Of a DNA stretch of 43,132 nt, positions 25,294-34,667 are shown one piece after another; the first letter of the stretch is position 1; each line of letters starts with the position of its first letter. Under the pieces are notes generated by a model. The model did not search any database. It was given only the letters and a program-made list of their open reading frames with translations, and had not been told where the DNA came from. Made by a program: the position numbers and the translations under genes. Origin of the DNA: Thermoplasma sp. (GTDB lineage Archaea > Thermoplasmatota > Thermoplasmata > Thermoplasmatales > Thermoplasmataceae); NCBI RefSeq assembly GCF_023256435.1, contig NZ_JAGDXM010000019.1, positions 1 through 43,132 on the forward strand. The letters run 5' to 3'.

Positions 25294-25767
25294 ATGAGAT
25301 TGACTGTGAATGGCTGGTATACCAATATGCGGTTTTCGGCCGCGCATTTCATACCATCACACATAAAGTGCTCTCGTCTTCATGGTCATGACTATGGGAT
25401 AATAGTGAACGTTGAAGGCGAAATGATAGATGGTATGCTTATAGACTTTATTGAGCTTAAGAATGCAATAAGATCTGTCATCAATGAAATGGATCATAAA
25501 CTTCTTGTTCCTGCAAAGGCAAATGTAGCTAAATACGACGAAGAAAAGGACGAATATGAGATAGTGTACAGCAACAAGAGGATGATCATCCCGGGCGAAT
25601 TCGTGTATCTCGTTGACGTGAACAACACAACCAGCGAAGAGCTATCTGCCTACGTAGCAAAGCGTGTCGGTGAAAAACTAAGGCTGAAGAAGAACATCAG
25701 AAAGCTTGAGATTTCCGTGGAGGAAGGACCGGGTCAGGGAGTATTCTCAGAGGCTATGCCTCCTTAG
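25294..25767 (+). CDS. queD: 6-carboxy-tetrahydropterin synthase-like protein QueD
   Basis: A 157-residue member of the 6-pyruvoyl-tetrahydropterin synthase fold. The zinc ligands are H18, H30 and H32 (AAHFIP and CSRLHGHDYG) and the catalytic-type cysteine is C26. Conserved glutamate positions lie in LIDFIELK and EISVEEGPG. With QueC directly downstream, the role is most likely the second step from GTP to preQ0, which feeds archaeosine synthesis. It is leaderless by spacing. Confidence 0.92.
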   Translation: MRLTVNGWYTNMRFSAAHFIPSHIKCSRLHGHDYGIIVNVEGEMIDGMLIDFIELKNAIRSVINEMDHKLLVPAKANVAKYDEEKDEYEIVYSNKRMIIPGEFVYLVDVNNTTSEELSAYVAKRVGEKLRLKKNIRKLEISVEEGPGQGVFSEAMPP

Positions 25768-25792
25768 ATCGGAACTTGAGGGTGAAGAGGAG

Positions 25793-26512
25793 ATGGATGA
25801 GAAGAGAAAGGCTGTCGTGCTGCTCTCCGGCGGACTTGACTCAAGTACTGTTCTAGCCTACGCCATTTCGAAAGGCTATGATGTCCATGCCATTTCCTTT
25901 GATTATGGCCAGAGGCATTCAAGGGAGATGAAAAGTTCAGAGGATCTAGCGAAATATTACGGCGTGGATAGGAAAATAGTACACGTGGATCTCAGATCCA
26001 TCGGGAAGAGCGCTCTGACCGATGATATAGAAGTTCCCACCAGAAGCCTGGAATCAATATCAGATGAGATCCCGGTCACCTATGTTCCGGCAAGAAACAC
26101 AATATTTCTGGCCATTGCTGCAGCATATGCGGAATCGATTGGATCAACGGACATATTCATCGGTGCAAATGCGATAGACTACAGTGGATACCCTGACTGC
26201 AGGCCGGAATATTTCAATGCCATGGAGAACGCGCTCAGCCTTGGGACTGAGATAGGATTGAAACATGGGATGCATATTAACGTTCCTTTGCAGTATCTTA
26301 CAAAAGGAGAGATAATAACACTTGGTATGAAGCTCGGCGTTCCATATCGTCTCACTTGGTCATGCTATCGTGGTGGAGATAAAGCCTGCGGTGAGTGCGA
26401 TTCATGCCAGCTGAGACTGAAAGGATTCATGGAGGCTGGATTGGAAGATCCTTTAGAATATGAAAAATATCCAAAATTCTACGAACAGTATCTAAAAGGT
26501 AGAAAAAAATAA
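25793..26512 (+). CDS. queC: 7-cyano-7-deazaguanine (preQ0) synthase QueC
   Basis: A 239-residue ATP-dependent enzyme converting 7-carboxy-7-deazaguanine to preQ0. The PP-loop is SGGLDSS (12-18), with DYGQRH and YVPARNT following. Four C-terminal cysteines (C191, C199, C202, C205) make the zinc site. GAGGGTGA lies 7 bases before ATG 25793, which settles the start; a longer in-frame start at 25706 would overlap queD. QueE, the radical SAM step, is not in the window. Confidence 0.96.
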   Translation: MDEKRKAVVLLSGGLDSSTVLAYAISKGYDVHAISFDYGQRHSREMKSSEDLAKYYGVDRKIVHVDLRSIGKSALTDDIEVPTRSLESISDEIPVTYVPARNTIFLAIAAAYAESIGSTDIFIGANAIDYSGYPDCRPEYFNAMENALSLGTEIGLKHGMHINVPLQYLTKGEIITLGMKLGVPYRLTWSCYRGGDKACGECDSCQLRLKGFMEAGLEDPLEYEKYPKFYEQYLKGRKK

Positions 26513-26518
26513 TTTGGA

Positions 26519-27496
26519 TCAGTGGTTGTGCTTTGTGATCCACTCATCCACTTTCTTTGAGCTGGCCTCCACCGAGGCAACGCTCTTCTTCCAGAGTTCC
26601 AGCTCATCCGGTTTGAAATCTATATCATAGATCTCTTCCACACCCTGTTCGCCTATCTTTATCGGCACGCCTATGAACTTGTCCTTAATTCCATAGTGAT
26701 CCGCATGCTTTCCGGTTATGTATGCTGCGCACGGGATCACGCGCTTCTTGTCCATGATCACAGATTCAACCATGGCGGTTATGGATATGCCTGGCGCATA
26801 GAACGCGCTGCCCGTCTTCAGGTAATTTACTATCTCCCCACCGCCGAATCTTGTCCTTTTGACTATTTCGTCAATCTTCTCCTTCGACAGAAGATTCTCA
26901 ATGGGTATACCAGCTACGCTTGAGTATCTTATGAAGGGTACCATATCATCGCCGTGTCCTCCTATAACGAATGCGTTCACGTCCTCAACGGATACGTTAA
27001 GCTCCTTTGCAAGGAATGTCCTGAATCTTGAGCTGTCCAGAGAACCGCCGAGGCCCATGATCTTGGACGGAGTGATGCCCGTAAATTTCTGAAGCGCGTA
27101 GGCCATGATATCCGCAGGGTTAGATACTACAACGATGATCGAATCCGGTGAATATTTCTTTATATTCCTGGACACATCTGAGATTATCTCAACGTTCTTG
27201 TCGAAGAGATCGTCCCTGCTCATACCTGGTTTCCTTGCAAGTCCTGCAGTTACGACTATTACATCACTTCCCTCCATGTTCTTATACTTCGATTCATCGC
27301 TGGTGCTGAATCCGACTACATCAAGATCGTATCTCCAGTGTGGTGCACCTTCCTGAATATCGAGTGCCTTTCCCTCAGGAATACCATCAACGACATCGAA
27401 AAGGTAAACATCGCCAAGCTGCTTTGCGGCCAAAAACTGAGCAACGGTTGCACCGACATTACCGGCGCCTATTACAGAAATCTTCTTTCTTGCCAT
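26519..27496 (-). CDS. mdh: malate dehydrogenase (LDH-like family)
   Basis: A 325-residue NAD(P)-dependent dehydrogenase interconverting malate and oxaloacetate. The nucleotide motif is GAGNVG (10-15) with acidic D34 after the second strand, favouring NAD. The substrate loop is LARKPGMSRDDL (arginine at the position typical of malate enzymes), and the catalytic histidine is in VIGGHGDDMVP. ATG 27496 is about 25 bases downstream of a TTTAATAA box. The longer frame to 27553 lacks homology. Confidence 0.95.
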   Translation of the reverse strand: MARKKISVIGAGNVGATVAQFLAAKQLGDVYLFDVVDGIPEGKALDIQEGAPHWRYDLDVVGFSTSDESKYKNMEGSDVIVVTAGLARKPGMSRDDLFDKNVEIISDVSRNIKKYSPDSIIVVVSNPADIMAYALQKFTGITPSKIMGLGGSLDSSRFRTFLAKELNVSVEDVNAFVIGGHGDDMVPFIRYSSVAGIPIENLLSKEKIDEIVKRTRFGGGEIVNYLKTGSAFYAPGISITAMVESVIMDKKRVIPCAAYITGKHADHYGIKDKFIGVPIKIGEQGVEEIYDIDFKPDELELWKKSVASVEASSKKVDEWITKHNH

Positions 27497-27643
27497 GGAT
27501 GAGTATCTCTTCTTTATTAAAAAATTGTTCTCATTTTTATGTATTAACTGCAATGAAAAATGTGGAAAATTTAGCCATTCGTAAATAAATTAATATATAG
27601 AAAAAAGTTAGACATAACATAATCTGGGAGGCGTCGATGTAAC

Positions 27644-29068
27644 TTGGCTACCGATCCTATCATGTATATATTCGAGCAATTTTTCGATCAACGTTTCGGA
27701 AAGTCCATGGTTATTAAGGGAAAACCTGGATCTGGAAAAACAACCTTCACACTTGATTTTCTCACGTCCATAAGGGATCATCATCCCGTGTATTACATAT
27801 CATCAAGGACCACTGAAGCTTCGATAGCGGATGCCTATCCCTGGATCAAGGAACGATTCAGCGGTGAGGGTGAGATAAAGAAGGTTAGAACCGACTATCT
27901 GAACCGCTTCGAAAAGATGGTTGAAGAAGGAAAGTTTGGTGATTACCTTCGGGATGGCCTCATCATAGATACAAAGAAGATCGTGCCCGTTATACATTCT
28001 CTTTACGAATTCGTCGATGCCCACAGTGGTGAGAGACCAATCATTGCTCTAGACTCAATTGATGCTATAGCTGAGGAGTACAACATACCAGAGGATTTTC
28101 TCTTTCTGATGCTTAAGAATGATCTCGTTGAAGGATCCGGAGCAAACCTGATCTCCATATTGGAGGCGAAGCAAAATGAGAGGCTGGAATACTTCGCAGA
28201 TGGTGTTGTAAGCCTGGATTACAACATAAAGAATGATATGCTCATAAGGTCGCTCACGCTGGAGAAGATGAGGGGCATATCCATTGGGCCTTATCCAAAC
28301 TACATGTTCTCTCTAGCCGGTGGTAAGTTCAATAGCGTGATGCGTAGCAGCCTTGTATTTCCTGATGTTAAATATGAGCCAACAAGAATATCCGATCCGG
28401 CCGAATTCCAGGTATCTCTCGGTGATCTGGAGTATGGGAAGCTAACGCCTGAGGGTACAGATACTGTACCTGGAGGTTCAATCGTTATTCTGCATATCAA
28501 GGATAAAGGGCCATCGGTCAACGACTTCATATCGTTATTCAAGACGAACCTCATCATCAACAACATCATTCAGGGACGTGGTGTGATCGATGTTACCGCC
28601 AGCGGATATGAAACATACACTGTTCTTCTCAAATCTCTGGCTGGAAAATATCTCAACAACTACATAACGACCTCAAAATCAGATTTGATCAACCCGTACG
28701 TTATCTCGCTCAAGGGCATTCGGTTAAAGGATGATATTAACCGTGAAATAATAGAGGTTAAACTGGCTCAGTCAAAGGGCCCATATGTATACTTCCTCTC
28801 CTCCGATTATCTCTACCTTGTATATGGACCTGAATTCCTCAATCAGATCATAGAGGTGGTGGATGACATAAGGACCACCGGCGTGATATTCATAGTTGCG
28901 GACGATACAACTTACGATAAGATGTTTTCAGCATCACATATTTCCCTGGATATATTTTCAGTCAATGGATATGCTGCGGTTTCCTCCAACAAAACATCAT
29001 CTTATCTCGTGCAGATAATACCTGATGAAAAAAGATGGCCAAAAATAAGGTTTATAGAGATTGAATAA
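27644..29068 (+). CDS. KaiC/RadA/GvpD-like P-loop ATPase with a degenerate second half
   Basis: A 474-residue protein of the RecA superfamily. The N-terminal half has Walker A GKPGSGKTT (26-34) and Walker B PIIALDSID (132-140). The C-terminal half (from ~260) has a similar alternation (GSIVILHIKDKG...GVIFIVADDTTYDK) but no Walker motif, so it may be an inactive second domain. A regulatory or signalling ATPase is likely, but the target is unknown. The start is taken as TTG 27644, 12 bases after GGGAGG; ATG 27662 is an alternative. Converges on the peroxiredoxin gene. Confidence 0.75.
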   Translation: MATDPIMYIFEQFFDQRFGKSMVIKGKPGSGKTTFTLDFLTSIRDHHPVYYISSRTTEASIADAYPWIKERFSGEGEIKKVRTDYLNRFEKMVEEGKFGDYLRDGLIIDTKKIVPVIHSLYEFVDAHSGERPIIALDSIDAIAEEYNIPEDFLFLMLKNDLVEGSGANLISILEAKQNERLEYFADGVVSLDYNIKNDMLIRSLTLEKMRGISIGPYPNYMFSLAGGKFNSVMRSSLVFPDVKYEPTRISDPAEFQVSLGDLEYGKLTPEGTDTVPGGSIVILHIKDKGPSVNDFISLFKTNLIINNIIQGRGVIDVTASGYETYTVLLKSLAGKYLNNYITTSKSDLINPYVISLKGIRLKDDINREIIEVKLAQSKGPYVYFLSSDYLYLVYGPEFLNQIIEVVDDIRTTGVIFIVADDTTYDKMFSASHISLDIFSVNGYAAVSSNKTSSYLVQIIPDEKRWPKIRFIEIE

Positions 29069-29070
29069 TT

Positions 29071-29682
29071 TTATTTTACAAATTTGAGATACCAGGTCTT
29101 CACGCCGGGTTCTCCATCTCTCTTCAGGCTGGCCTCCACTGTTAAGGGTGCTCCTTCTATTCCCTCCTGGCCAGGCTGCCAGTTTGCAGGTGTTGCTAGC
29201 TTGCGTTCCCAGTTGAACTGGAGCGCTTTTATGACTCTTATTATCTCGTCTATGTTTCTTCCGGTTTCGGCTGGATAATATATCATCCATCTTACTATCT
29301 GATTGGGATCTATGATGAATACTCCCCTCACCGTAGCTCCAGATTTCTCGTCTATCAGGTTATACTGCCTGGCAACTTCCTTATCGATATCAGCTATTAT
29401 AGGAAACGGTATCTCTATCCCGAAATGTTCCTTAATGTCTCTTATCCATGCAATGTGGCTGTATACGCTGTCAATACTGAGGCCAATGAGCTCTACGCCC
29501 AGAGCTTGAAAATCTTTATAGCGTTCCGTGAATGCTATGAACTCTGTGGTGCATACCGGCGTGAAGTCGCCTGGATGCGAAAACAGCAAAACCCATTTTC
29601 CCCTGTAGCTTGACAGGGTTATAGGACCCTTGGATGTGTTCACGGTAAAATCCGGAGCCTTTTGTCCCAATGTAACTGGCAT
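29071..29682 (-). CDS. peroxiredoxin, 1-Cys (Prx6-like)
   Basis: A 203-residue thiol peroxidase of the Prx6 group. The peroxidatic cysteine is C44 in HPGDFTPVCTTEF, with the partner arginine in RGVFIIDP. There is only one cysteine in the whole protein, whereas several archaeal homologues have extra C-terminal cysteines. The enzyme must therefore be reduced by an outside thiol. The long C-terminal arm (ATPANWQPGQEG) is typical. GGTGATC is 4 bases before the ATG, and a TATATT box lies ~30 bases upstream. Confidence 0.95.
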   Translation of the reverse strand: MPVTLGQKAPDFTVNTSKGPITLSSYRGKWVLLFSHPGDFTPVCTTEFIAFTERYKDFQALGVELIGLSIDSVYSHIAWIRDIKEHFGIEIPFPIIADIDKEVARQYNLIDEKSGATVRGVFIIDPNQIVRWMIYYPAETGRNIDEIIRVIKALQFNWERKLATPANWQPGQEGIEGAPLTVEASLKRDGEPGVKTWYLKFVK

Positions 29683-29756
29683 TTAGATCACCATAGGAAC
29701 AATGATAGAAAAAATATAAGGGTATTGAATTGTGCAATGCTAATATTTAATCTATA

Positions 29757-30719
29757 TTATTTTGAATCAGTTAGTATTTGTTCGGTGAAATATGTTATAA
29801 CGATGTCCGCACCTGCTCTGAATATTGATACGATCGATTCTCTTATGGCGTCCTCTGAAAGATAGCCGTTCTTAATGGCATTGTAGATCATGTTGTATTC
29901 TCCACTCACGCTGTATGCGGCCAGCGGCAGATCAAATCTTTCTCTGGCCTTTGCGATGATATCGAGATAGAACAGGGCAGGTTTAACCATAACTATGTCT
30001 GCACCTTCATAAATATCGAGGTCAATCTCCCTGAGCGCCTCTCTCTGATTCCTGTAATCCATCTGATAACTCTTCCTGTCTCCCACCTTTGGAGCGGATT
30101 CTGCGGCTTCCCTGAAAGGGCCGTATAAATTGGATGAGAACTTTGAACTGTAGGCCATTATCATCACATTTTCAAAGCCGTCACTGTCCAGCTCGTCTCG
30201 GATCGCCGATACCTGACCGTCCATCATTCCACTTGGTGCTACTATGTCGACACCAGCTTCAGCATAACTCTTCGCTATCTTTCTGTATACTTCTAGAGTA
30301 GAATCATTGTCCACATAGCCATTCTTTATCAATCCACACTGGCCTGTGTCGGTATATTCACACAGGCAGAGATCGGCTATCGTGATGAGATCGGTGTTTT
30401 CTTTAATCGAGGATATCGCCCTCTGTATGACTCCATTCTGATCATATGCGCTGCTGCCCGTGCTATCCTTATGCGCCGGCACACCGAACAATAGCACGGA
30501 TCTGACGCCTATATCCTCAAGATGCTTTGCATAATCCTTCAACTGGTTCAGCGGATACCTTTGTATTCCTGGCATAGACGCTATTTCAACAGGTTTCTGG
30601 ATTCCTTCTTCAACGAATATGGGCATGACAAGCTTCTCTGGCCTTATATCTGTCTCTGAGAAAAGATCTCTGAAATTCTGTTTTTTTCTGTACCTTCTCA
30701 TCCTCACGATTGGGAACAT
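29757..30719 (-). CDS. hemB: delta-aminolevulinic acid dehydratase (porphobilinogen synthase)
   Basis: This 320-residue enzyme joins two aminolevulinate molecules in tetrapyrrole synthesis. The catalytic zinc cysteines are C118, C120 and C128 (DLCLCEYTDTGQCG), so it is the zinc-dependent type. The Schiff-base lysines are K193 (MAYSSKFSS) and K246 (MVKPALFYLD). ATG 30719 is 26 bases from CTATTTATC, with no ribosome binding site. No other heme gene adjoins it. Confidence 0.97.
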   Translation of the reverse strand: MFPIVRMRRYRKKQNFRDLFSETDIRPEKLVMPIFVEEGIQKPVEIASMPGIQRYPLNQLKDYAKHLEDIGVRSVLLFGVPAHKDSTGSSAYDQNGVIQRAISSIKENTDLITIADLCLCEYTDTGQCGLIKNGYVDNDSTLEVYRKIAKSYAEAGVDIVAPSGMMDGQVSAIRDELDSDGFENVMIMAYSSKFSSNLYGPFREAAESAPKVGDRKSYQMDYRNQREALREIDLDIYEGADIVMVKPALFYLDIIAKARERFDLPLAAYSVSGEYNMIYNAIKNGYLSEDAIRESIVSIFRAGADIVITYFTEQILTDSK

Positions 30720-30818
30720 GATGGTGCATTGCTTCTTGAGATAAATAGTATGTACAGGTTCAATTATTAGCTGAAATTACTTGTTAAATAAATTATAGTA
30801 TGATTGAATATCCAGATC

Positions 30819-31151
30819 ATGACTCTTTGCGCAATGTACAATATCTCGATAGCTGGATCTCATCCCACCACAATATGCGTGGTTATGGAGAGATTTCTCG
30901 AATCGTTTAACGAGCTATATGACGTAATCGACGAGGACGATCCTGACGTGATGATGGATTTTATATCTAGATATGCCAGAACAGACGAGATAATGCCGGA
31001 CGATAAGACCGTTGGCTTTGTCGTGATAAATGCACAGAAGAAGCTTATGTCGGTTTCATTCTCAGATATAGATGAAAACATGAAGCGCATCATAAGATCC
31101 ACGGCAGAAAAATTCAAGAATAAAGGATTCAAGGTAGAAGCTGATCTCTAA
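30819..31151 (+). CDS. TA0956-type small protein, function unknown
   Basis: A protein of about 110 residues which I recognise from memory as the Thermoplasma family TA0956, solved by NMR but without known function. It reads YNISIAGSHPTTICVVMERF, an acidic middle (ELYDVIDEDDPDVMMDF), then a strand/helix ending KFKNKGFKVEADL. ATG 30819 suits the TATA-like AATTATAG about 24 bases upstream; TTG 30804 and ATG 30834 are in frame. It is a single gene, divergent from hemB. Confidence 0.8.
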   Translation: MTLCAMYNISIAGSHPTTICVVMERFLESFNELYDVIDEDDPDVMMDFISRYARTDEIMPDDKTVGFVVINAQKKLMSVSFSDIDENMKRIIRSTAEKFKNKGFKVEADL

Positions 31152-31172
31152 AAAAGAATGAAAGTATCGTCA

Positions 31173-31418
31173 TCAGTACATGGTTAGATTGTATTTTTTA
31201 TCCATGTACTCATAGTCCCTGCGATTTCTAATATTCAACAGTTTCGTCAGTTCTTCCATCTTTTCTCTGTACCTGTCATCATAGATCTCTCTGCCGAGGA
31301 CGAGCCTGCCAAGGTCATCATCGTACATGACCTGTTCGCCGTATTTCTTGAGACAGTGAATGCATTCTGCGGCTTCCTCCTCATCCTCGACATGCTGAAA
31401 GCATTTCTCGAAGCTCAT
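31173..31418 (-). CDS. unknown protein, last gene of the nuo operon, 81 aa
   Basis: Starts MSFEKCFQHVEDEEEAAECIHCLKKYG. The N-terminus holds C6, H8, C19, H21 and C22, a possible small metal site, followed by a charged helical region rich in R, E, K and Y. GGTGTGAT lies before the ATG, and the start overlaps the stop of the 117-residue gene (ATGA), so it is translated with the nuo genes. No family recognised; no membrane segment. Confidence 0.78.
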   Translation of the reverse strand: MSFEKCFQHVEDEEEAAECIHCLKKYGEQVMYDDDLGRLVLGREIYDDRYREKMEELTKLLNIRNRRDYEYMDKKYNLTMY

Positions 31419-31768
31419 CTGTCATCACACCTCTTTCCATCATAGTACGGGAATCGTACGTTGTATCTGTCTATTGAGAAGAAGAGATAGTATGGAAAAC
31501 TCTTAAGGAAATCTGGATCAACGTAAGCTGACAGTTTCTCAAAATTCTCATCCGTATATGTTTTTAGGTCCTTCCAGCTCCGCCTTCCCCTCACGACTTC
31601 ATCAAGTAGGCTTATGAAACCATAGTACACGTCGTATCTTGAGTCGCCTGTTGTCGATTTGTAGAGCTCTATCCTCTTCTTAGCGTTGAAAATTACTTTG
31701 TATGCATCGTCAATCTCGCCCGCCAGCAGGGCGCTTCTTATAACATCCATGTTTAAATTTCCATTCAT
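31415..31768 (-). CDS. unknown protein after nuoN, 117 aa
   Basis: A mainly helical soluble protein: NMDVIRSALLAGEIDDAYKVIFNAKKRIELY resembles a helical-repeat hairpin, and the end (PYYLFFSIDRYNVRFPYYDG) is aromatic-rich. It starts 4 bases after the nuoN stop behind GGGGTGA and overlaps the next gene by 4 bases. Both facts place it in the complex I-like operon. It has no iron-sulfur or nucleotide motif, so it does not replace NuoE, F or G by sequence. Function unknown. Confidence 0.78.
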   Translation of the reverse strand: MNGNLNMDVIRSALLAGEIDDAYKVIFNAKKRIELYKSTTGDSRYDVYYGFISLLDEVVRGRRSWKDLKTYTDENFEKLSAYVDPDFLKSFPYYLFFSIDRYNVRFPYYDGKRCDDR

Positions 31769-31772
31769 CTTT

Positions 31773-33182
31773 TCACCCCACTATCTGCGATGAGATATTG
31801 ATAAGCATCGGGAATATTACGTAGAGAAGACCGAGCAGCACAACAAGAGCTGCAGATATGATGACCATTGCCTTATTCCCGATATCAGTGGAGAATTCAC
31901 CCTTTGGATCCTCCCAAAACAGGTATCTCATCACCTTCATATAATAGAAGACTGAAATGGCGCTGTTCAATATGGCTATTACAGCGAGCCACCAGAGCCC
32001 TCCATCTATGACGGAGAGGAAGAGGAAATATTTGGCCAGGAAACCTCCGGTCAGAGGTATGCCCGCCAGACTAAGCAGCAGTATGGAGAAACTCGCAGCG
32101 ACATATGGTGATTTCTTTCCAAGCCCAGCAATTGCATCGAACGTAACGTTATCCTGTTTCACCATGTTCATGGCGAGGAAAGAACCTCCCTTCATGAATA
32201 TATATACCAGAGAATAGAACATACCTGAGGCTATGGCAAGATCAACCGCCTTTGAACCGCTCCCTATTCCAACATAGGATACAACAGCAAGCACAAGTAT
32301 AAGATATCCGGCCTGAGCCACTGAAGAATATGCAAGCAGTCTCTTAACATTATTTTGTGAGAGCGCTGCCACATTGGCATAGGTCATAGTCAACACAGAA
32401 AGAACAACGAAGAAATAGTATACCGGAGCAGTGTAAGCGCTGAAACCAACCAGGAATATCTTCAGGACTATCACAAAGGCCATTATCTTTGTTCCTGTAG
32501 AGAGGAATGCTGATACATCGTTCTCAGTTCCATCGTAGGCATCGATAGCCCACTGATGCATGGGGAATATTGCAAGTTTGAATCCAAAGCCTATTAGAAG
32601 AAATAGCAGTGCAAGTAGCATCGATGGCCTGGTTGCGATTGAAATGATATTATTCGTAGATAGGACAAACGTGTGTACGGAGAAGAAATAGAATGCTACC
32701 CCCAATATTATAAAGGTGGTCGCGATGGTTCCGGTGAAGAAATACTTTACAGTTGCCTCCAGATTCCTCTGCTTACCACCGTAAGCAGACATAACATAGG
32801 TCATTATACTAACGGATTCGAATGCCACAAATGCTATTATCAGATTCCAAGTCGCAGCGACAAGTATCATACCGAGTGAAGAGAATATTAGCGCAGAGTA
32901 GAAGATCTCTGATCTTTTTCCGAGGTATTTGGCAACTGGCAGCGAGATGAAGAGGGCCGATATCAACAGAACTATGGCGAAATATTCAGAGAATTTGTTC
33001 ATTGTTATTCCGTATGCTGAAGAGTATGGGGTAAACAATATTATGATTATTGCTACCAGAAGTGTCGCAAACGTTATTCCTGCATTGACGTTCGATTTTC
33101 TGATTGGTATTCCAACGGCCAGGACCACAAAGCCCATGATCGCAAGGAATATCTCTGGATAGAAAAGATCTATAGCGTTCAT
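31773..33182 (-). CDS. nuoN: complex I-like subunit N (antiporter-type membrane subunit)
   Basis: A 469-residue polytopic protein with about 14 membrane segments, one of three Mrp-antiporter-like proton channels of complex I. Family features are AFESVSIMTYVMSAYG with the channel glutamate, a lysine helix FGFKLAIFPMHQWAIDAYDGTENDVSAFLST, and VKRLLAYSSVAQAGYLI. AAGGTGG precedes the ATG, which overlaps the nuoM stop (ATGA). Confidence 0.94.
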   Translation of the reverse strand: MNAIDLFYPEIFLAIMGFVVLAVGIPIRKSNVNAGITFATLLVAIIIILFTPYSSAYGITMNKFSEYFAIVLLISALFISLPVAKYLGKRSEIFYSALIFSSLGMILVAATWNLIIAFVAFESVSIMTYVMSAYGGKQRNLEATVKYFFTGTIATTFIILGVAFYFFSVHTFVLSTNNIISIATRPSMLLALLFLLIGFGFKLAIFPMHQWAIDAYDGTENDVSAFLSTGTKIMAFVIVLKIFLVGFSAYTAPVYYFFVVLSVLTMTYANVAALSQNNVKRLLAYSSVAQAGYLILVLAVVSYVGIGSGSKAVDLAIASGMFYSLVYIFMKGGSFLAMNMVKQDNVTFDAIAGLGKKSPYVAASFSILLLSLAGIPLTGGFLAKYFLFLSVIDGGLWWLAVIAILNSAISVFYYMKVMRYLFWEDPKGEFSTDIGNKAMVIISAALVVLLGLLYVIFPMLINISSQIVG

Positions 33183-34666
33183 GATACCACCTTAAACACA
33201 TTGCTGGTATAGTTAACCAGATTATGGAATATGAGATTGGGATATATTCCAAGAAGGAATATCACCAGCACGAGGAATATCAGGATCAGGAATTCTCCTG
33301 CTCTCACATCCCTTATGAATCCCAGATTCTCATTGTACGGCCCATATAATGATCTCTGAGCAGTCCAGATATGATATGATGCGGTTATTATCATACCGAA
33401 TATAACGAAGAATATATACCAGCTAATCGCCTGAAACACCCCTACAACTATTGAAAATTCTCCAATGAAGCCAGCGAAACCTGGCAATCCCAGGGACGCG
33501 AGGAATCCGATCAGAGAAAATGAAGCGAGCATGGGTGCCTCACGATATATACCTCCGAGTCCGTACACGGAGTCCGTCCTCGCGTTTCTGCTGATATAGT
33601 AAAGCGCAGAGAATACAAGGGCCATTATGAGACCATGTGCAACTATCTGGAACATTCCTCCTGAGGCTTCTATGAGTTTCACGCTATATTCAGAACCGGT
33701 CGATTCTATTATGGATGCGGCAAATGATAGCGTCACAAATCCCATTGCGGAGGCGCTTGCGAAGGCCATCATCTTCTTTATGTTTCTCTGGAACATTGCG
33801 GTAAGTGCAAAGTATATGATACTTATGATTCCAAGAGCGATCAGGAAGTAGAGAACCCAAAGAGGTATTGCCGTATACGCCTCCATCAGGATGCCGAACA
33901 GCCCATAGCCGCCCATCATTGAAATTGCACCTGCCAGAATAACGGTTGCCGGGTATGGCGCCGAATAATAGGAATCAGGAAGCCAGGAATGTATCGGGAA
34001 TGATGGCATCTTTACCAGGAATCCGAACAGGAACCCGAAGAGCACGAAGCCGAGTTCAAATGGAGGCAGAAGGTGAACTATGCTCATCAATGGCCCAATC
34101 TCAAATGTATAACTGCCTAAATATGTAAATGAATAGGAGTAAAGAGTAAATATTGAAAGCAGAATGAAGACGGATCCTATGTGCGTATAGACAAAAAATT
34201 TCAATGATATCGAATCCTTGTTGTCTCTACCATAACGCCCTATCATGAAGTAGACGGGAACGAGGACCAGCTCCCAGAATATGTAGAAGAAGAGGAAATC
34301 TCTAGAGATCAGAAGGCCTATGAGGCCCACCTCAACGAGCATCTCAAGACCAAAGAAAGCTGAACCATACTCTCTTCCGGTTATGAGTATGGATACGAGC
34401 ATAACTATGCCGGTCAGTATGAGCAGAGCATCGGTCAGACCGCTGACGCCAACTGAGAAATACAGGCCTATGCTGCTGGATATTGTAATGCTGTAGGATG
34501 AAACGAAACCACCCGTATAGGAGGAGAACCTCAGTATGGAGAATGCAGCGATCAGTATGAGCAGCACTCCTGAGAGGATCGATGCGACCTCCTTAGCATA
34601 ACGTCCAGTGAAGAAAGTTGCGATCCCGAATACTATTGAAATTATCAAAATATCAAAAGCCAACAT
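33179..34666 (-). CDS. nuoM: complex I-like subunit M (antiporter-type membrane subunit)
   Basis: A 495-residue membrane protein with about 14 segments. The channel glutamate is in FWELVLVPVYFMIG, followed by FGFLVKMPSFPIHSWLPDSYYSAPYPATVIL and IKKMMAFASASAMGFVTL. ATG 34666, which overlaps the nuoL stop region by spacing and follows GGTG, is preferred over the longer frame to 34708, whose extra 14 residues lie inside nuoL. Confidence 0.94.
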   Translation of the reverse strand: MLAFDILIISIVFGIATFFTGRYAKEVASILSGVLLILIAAFSILRFSSYTGGFVSSYSITISSSIGLYFSVGVSGLTDALLILTGIVMLVSILITGREYGSAFFGLEMLVEVGLIGLLISRDFLFFYIFWELVLVPVYFMIGRYGRDNKDSISLKFFVYTHIGSVFILLSIFTLYSYSFTYLGSYTFEIGPLMSIVHLLPPFELGFVLFGFLFGFLVKMPSFPIHSWLPDSYYSAPYPATVILAGAISMMGGYGLFGILMEAYTAIPLWVLYFLIALGIISIIYFALTAMFQRNIKKMMAFASASAMGFVTLSFAASIIESTGSEYSVKLIEASGGMFQIVAHGLIMALVFSALYYISRNARTDSVYGLGGIYREAPMLASFSLIGFLASLGLPGFAGFIGEFSIVVGVFQAISWYIFFVIFGMIITASYHIWTAQRSLYGPYNENLGFIRDVRAGEFLILIFLVLVIFLLGIYPNLIFHNLVNYTSNVFKVVS

Positions 34667-34667
34667 T

